DNA of 64,000 bases from Catenuloplanes indicus (lineage in GTDB: Bacteria; Actinomycetota; Actinomycetes; Mycobacteriales; Micromonosporaceae), in NCBI RefSeq assembly GCF_030813715.1, contig NZ_JAUSUZ010000001.1, forward strand, positions 8,290,501-8,354,500, in the 5' to 3' direction. Below the pieces are notes generated by a model. The model ran no database searches, had not been told where the DNA came from, and saw nothing but the letters and a program-made list of their open reading frames with translations. Made by a program: the position numbers and the translations under genes. The first letter of the stretch is position 1; each line of letters begins with the position of its first letter. Positions 62,059 through 64,000 of this stretch are shown here, piece after piece.

Positions 62059-62907
62059 ATGCGTCTTTCCCGTCACCTCAGCGGCGCCGTGGTCATCGGC
62101 GGCCTGCTGTTCGGCGCGGCCGTGCCCGCGCAGGCCGCACCGGCCACGCCCACGCCGGACGGCGGCGTCACGCCGTCACCGGGCGCGCGGACGGTCACCA
62201 AGGCCGGCACCAGCTTCCTGACCGCGACCGAGATCGAGGCCGGGCAGCCGGTCGAGGTGGACGCGGCCACCGGCGAGTACCTCTACTGGGCGTTCGCCGC
62301 GCGGGCCGGGCAGGTGCACGACATCGAGGCCACGGTCACGCTGCCGCCGGCCGCGGACCGTACCGGCGACCAGGCCTGGACGATCGAGGTCTTCGACGGG
62401 CTGCGCCGCCGCCAGGCGTGCGTGGACGGCGTGCAGAGCCCGGTCGCGAAGACCGCGGACGCCGCGGTCGAGCTGCGCTGCTCGCTGCGCCGGGTGCGAT
62501 CCTGGGCCGAACCGTGGTCCGGCGACCCGCTGCCCGGCACCTACTACGTCCGGCTGTCCATCACGGACCTGCCGGAGAAGGACCTCGGCCAGTCCGCGAA
62601 GGTCTCGCTGCTGGTCGGCGCGACCAACGCGGGCACGTCCGCGGACGACGGCGAGCTGGCCGCGCCGCTCGACCCGGTGACCCGGGCCGGGACGGTCAAC
62701 GCCCAGCCGTCCGCCGCGCCGTCCGGCCAGCCGCTCGGCGCCGCGGACGACGAGGACACCGAGAGCTGGACCTGGAGCTGGGACTGGCTCCCGGACCTGC
62801 CGAAGTTCTCCGCACGCTGGTTCTGGACCGCCGGCGGTGGCGTGCTCGCCGCGATCGCGGGCGTGGTCGGCTTCGCGTTGACCCGCCGCCCGCGCGTCCG
62901 TCCCTGA
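62059..62907 (+). CDS. Secreted membrane-anchored protein, partner of the VWA protein
   Basis: Exported protein of 282 aa: signal peptide (GAVVIGGLLFGAAVPAQAA), a globular domain of about 180 residues (GTSFLTATEIEAGQPVEVDAATGEYLYWAF to GTYYVRLSITDLP), a Trp-rich linker (DTESWTWSWDWLPDLP) and a C-terminal transmembrane helix (WTAGGGVLAAIAGVVGFAL). Ribosome binding site GGAGGAA. Overlapping operon with the VWA gene; the conserved pair recurs in actinobacteria as far as I recall, but its function is unknown. Confidence 0.8.
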   Translation: MRLSRHLSGAVVIGGLLFGAAVPAQAAPATPTPDGGVTPSPGARTVTKAGTSFLTATEIEAGQPVEVDAATGEYLYWAFAARAGQVHDIEATVTLPPAADRTGDQAWTIEVFDGLRRRQACVDGVQSPVAKTADAAVELRCSLRRVRSWAEPWSGDPLPGTYYVRLSITDLPEKDLGQSAKVSLLVGATNAGTSADDGELAAPLDPVTRAGTVNAQPSAAPSGQPLGAADDEDTESWTWSWDWLPDLPKFSARWFWTAGGGVLAAIAGVVGFALTRRPRVRP

Positions 62908-62990
62908 TGCCCTCCTGATCCCCCGCGGACCGGCGCGTGCGCGGCCAGCCCCCACGCCCGCGCCGGTCTCCCTGCCCCCAGGGGGAGAGA

Positions 62991-63029
62991 ACGGCCGGGC
63001 CCGGTACCTTCCTCGCCGGGCCCGGCCGT
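62991..63029 (+). terminator. Intrinsic terminator after the VWA pair
   Basis: Perfect 14-bp stem ACGGCCGGGCCCGG / CCGGGCCCGGCCGT (62991-63004 with 63016-63029), 11-nt loop. It lies about 80 bp after the stop, with no T-run. Confidence 0.65.
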
Positions 63030-63178
63030 CCGTCGTCCAGAGCGAAAAACACCATCAGGGGTACGGGTTCCCGCCCGCGATGAGCGACCCTGAGTGGTGA
63101 CGACCCGACTCCGCGTGTTTGATCGCATCGATTCCCGGGCATGCGGCCCGGCGGTGCGGGCCGTCGCGGGAGGTCGGG

Positions 63179-63724
63179 ATGAAGATCGAAGCGCTCACCT
63201 GGTCGTCGGCGGGGGCGTGGACCGCGCGCTGGGCCGCCGGTGCGGTCCTCGGCCAGATCGTCTTCGGCCCGACCACGATGCTGTTCCTCGCACTCGTCAC
63301 CGGCGTCGCGGCCGGGGCCGGCGCGATGTACCTGATCCACCGCCGCGCCGTGGGCCCGCGTGCCGGGCGCCGGGTCCGGTCGAGCCCGGGGCGGATGTCG
63401 CGCACGGCCGGGTCAGGCGCCCGGCGGCCGTTCGTGCCGCCGGCCCGGCCTGCCCCGGCACAGCCGTCACCCGCGCCCGGTCCGCCCTCGGCTGCCTCGG
63501 CGACCCGGCCGGTCTGCACGTGCGGGGCGGCGTCACCGCGTACCCCGGTGGCCGTTGTCTCCGCACGGCTCGCCGCACTCGCGGCGCGCTCCTGGCGTGC
63601 CCTGCGTCGCCCGCGCGCCACCCGCCCTGCCCCGCCGGGCCCGCCACCGGCCCGCCGCTACTCACCGCGCGCACCGAAGCGCTCGTTCTCCCCGCTCGCC
63701 CCACCCGGCCCGAAAATGTCGTAG
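63179..63724 (+). CDS. Small membrane protein of unknown function
   Basis: Protein of 181 aa. The first 60 residues include a hydrophobic helix (GPTTMLFLALVTGVAAGAGAMYLI); the rest is Arg/Pro/Ala-rich with little structure. GGGAGG precedes the ATG at 63179. No recognisable domain. The Arg-rich tail may be cytoplasmic, but this is inference. Confidence 0.5.
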   Translation: MKIEALTWSSAGAWTARWAAGAVLGQIVFGPTTMLFLALVTGVAAGAGAMYLIHRRAVGPRAGRRVRSSPGRMSRTAGSGARRPFVPPARPAPAQPSPAPGPPSAASATRPVCTCGAASPRTPVAVVSARLAALAARSWRALRRPRATRPAPPGPPPARRYSPRAPKRSFSPLAPPGPKMS

Positions 63725-63735
63725 GTTGACGCCAG

Positions 63736-63994
63736 CGTGCCGCCATAAGGCTGACGGCCCCTCCGCCACCGCTCGACATCGAGGCGAAGTTCCCGGAGTT
63801 CACCGGTCTGGCCCGCACCACGTGGCGACGGTGGGTCCCGGTGGAGGAGGCGCCCGCCGACCAGCCGGAAGGGGCATATCCGGATTCTGCGCGCGCAGGA
63901 GCCCTCGGGCGTGATCGTCGGGCGTACGGGCGTGATGTACCTGCTCACCTGCACGGCCTGTGCGCATCGGCCGATCGTGATGGAGCTCCACTGA
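63736..63994 (+). pseudogene. Degraded reading frame at the window edge
   Basis: One frame reads RLTAPPPPLDIEAKFPEFTGLARTTW and then becomes unconvincing; from 63872 another frame reads GHIRILRAQEPSGVIVGRTGVMYLLTC and stops at TGA (63992-63994). Both look protein-like but are joined by no single frame and have no start, so a frameshifted or deleted gene is likely. I do not recognise the family. Confidence 0.3.
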
Positions 63995-64000
63995 GCTGAG

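Overview
This 64 kb window is very GC-rich, densely coding DNA with strong G/C bias at third codon positions, frequent GTG starts and ATGA/GTGA gene overlaps. The gene content (DosS-type sensor kinase, Acg-type nitroreductase, EgtA, deazaflavin-type nitroreductase, MptB-like mannosyltransferase, Ser/Thr kinase with an extracellular domain, SARP regulator, CBM2 secreted enzyme) points to a filamentous actinobacterium. A member of the Micromonosporaceae (Actinoplanes and relatives) is my best guess, by inference from gene content only.

Layout. 1-3.8 kb: the 3' end of an exonuclease III gene, then a three-gene signalling operon (PAS-GAF-PP2C phosphatase, CarH-like B12-binding sensor, STAS anti-anti-sigma factor). 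3.8-6.2 kb: a decayed IS transposase, an Hsp70-like ATPase and a repeat-rich non-coding stretch. 6.2-9 kb: a MmyB-type repressor divergent from two SDR genes. 9-12.5 kb: a DosS-like haem-GAF histidine kinase downstream of an Acg-type nitroreductase, with a DosR-box-like site upstream, then a double-VOC protein. 12.5-19.1 kb: AAA ATPase, M15 peptidase, DDN-type reductase, phosphotransferase, NAD-binding protein, methyltransferase and citrate synthase. 19.1-22.2 kb: a tandem-domain secreted GDPD and a membrane protein.

22.2-24.6 kb: a gene-free stretch with nested inverted repeats, interrupted by a complete IS4-family element (1550 bp, 28-bp inverted repeats, 10-bp target duplication) whose transposase has a CCC-TGA +1 frame change. 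24.7-27.3 kb: PPK2, a phosphotransferase broken by one TGA, and a cold-shock gene. 27.3-32.5 kb: a cobalamin riboswitch followed by a putative 8-codon leader ORF and five cobalamin genes (ChlI/ChlD-type chelatase, cobO, cobB, CobE/CbiG-C-like, 2Fe-2S protein). 32.5-43.6 kb: two paralogous lipoproteins, an AhpD/MarR pair, an MptB-like transferase, VOC and epimerase genes, a SARP regulator, a LacI remnant, and a frameshifted AraC regulator. 43.7-50 kb: egtA, a Ser/Thr kinase, a questin-oxidase-like protein and an MpaB-type oxygenase. 50.1-57 kb: a NodB-CBM2 deacetylase, a membrane-anchored hydrolase, two tandem LLM flavin oxidoreductases, an NmrA-type SDR and a small secreted protein. 57-64 kb: a Spo0M C-terminal fragment, a striking fusion of a seven-repeat FG-GAP propeller to a tyrosinase, a VWA/secreted membrane protein pair, and a degraded reading frame at the edge.

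The clearest functional units are the B12 sensor/partner-switching operon, the DosS-nitroreductase pair with its DosR-like box, the riboswitch-controlled cobalamin operon and the propeller-tyrosinase. Several genes are visibly broken (IS relic, phosphotransferase, AraC regulator, LacI fragment), so the region is partly in decay. No tRNA, rRNA or CRISPR array was seen.
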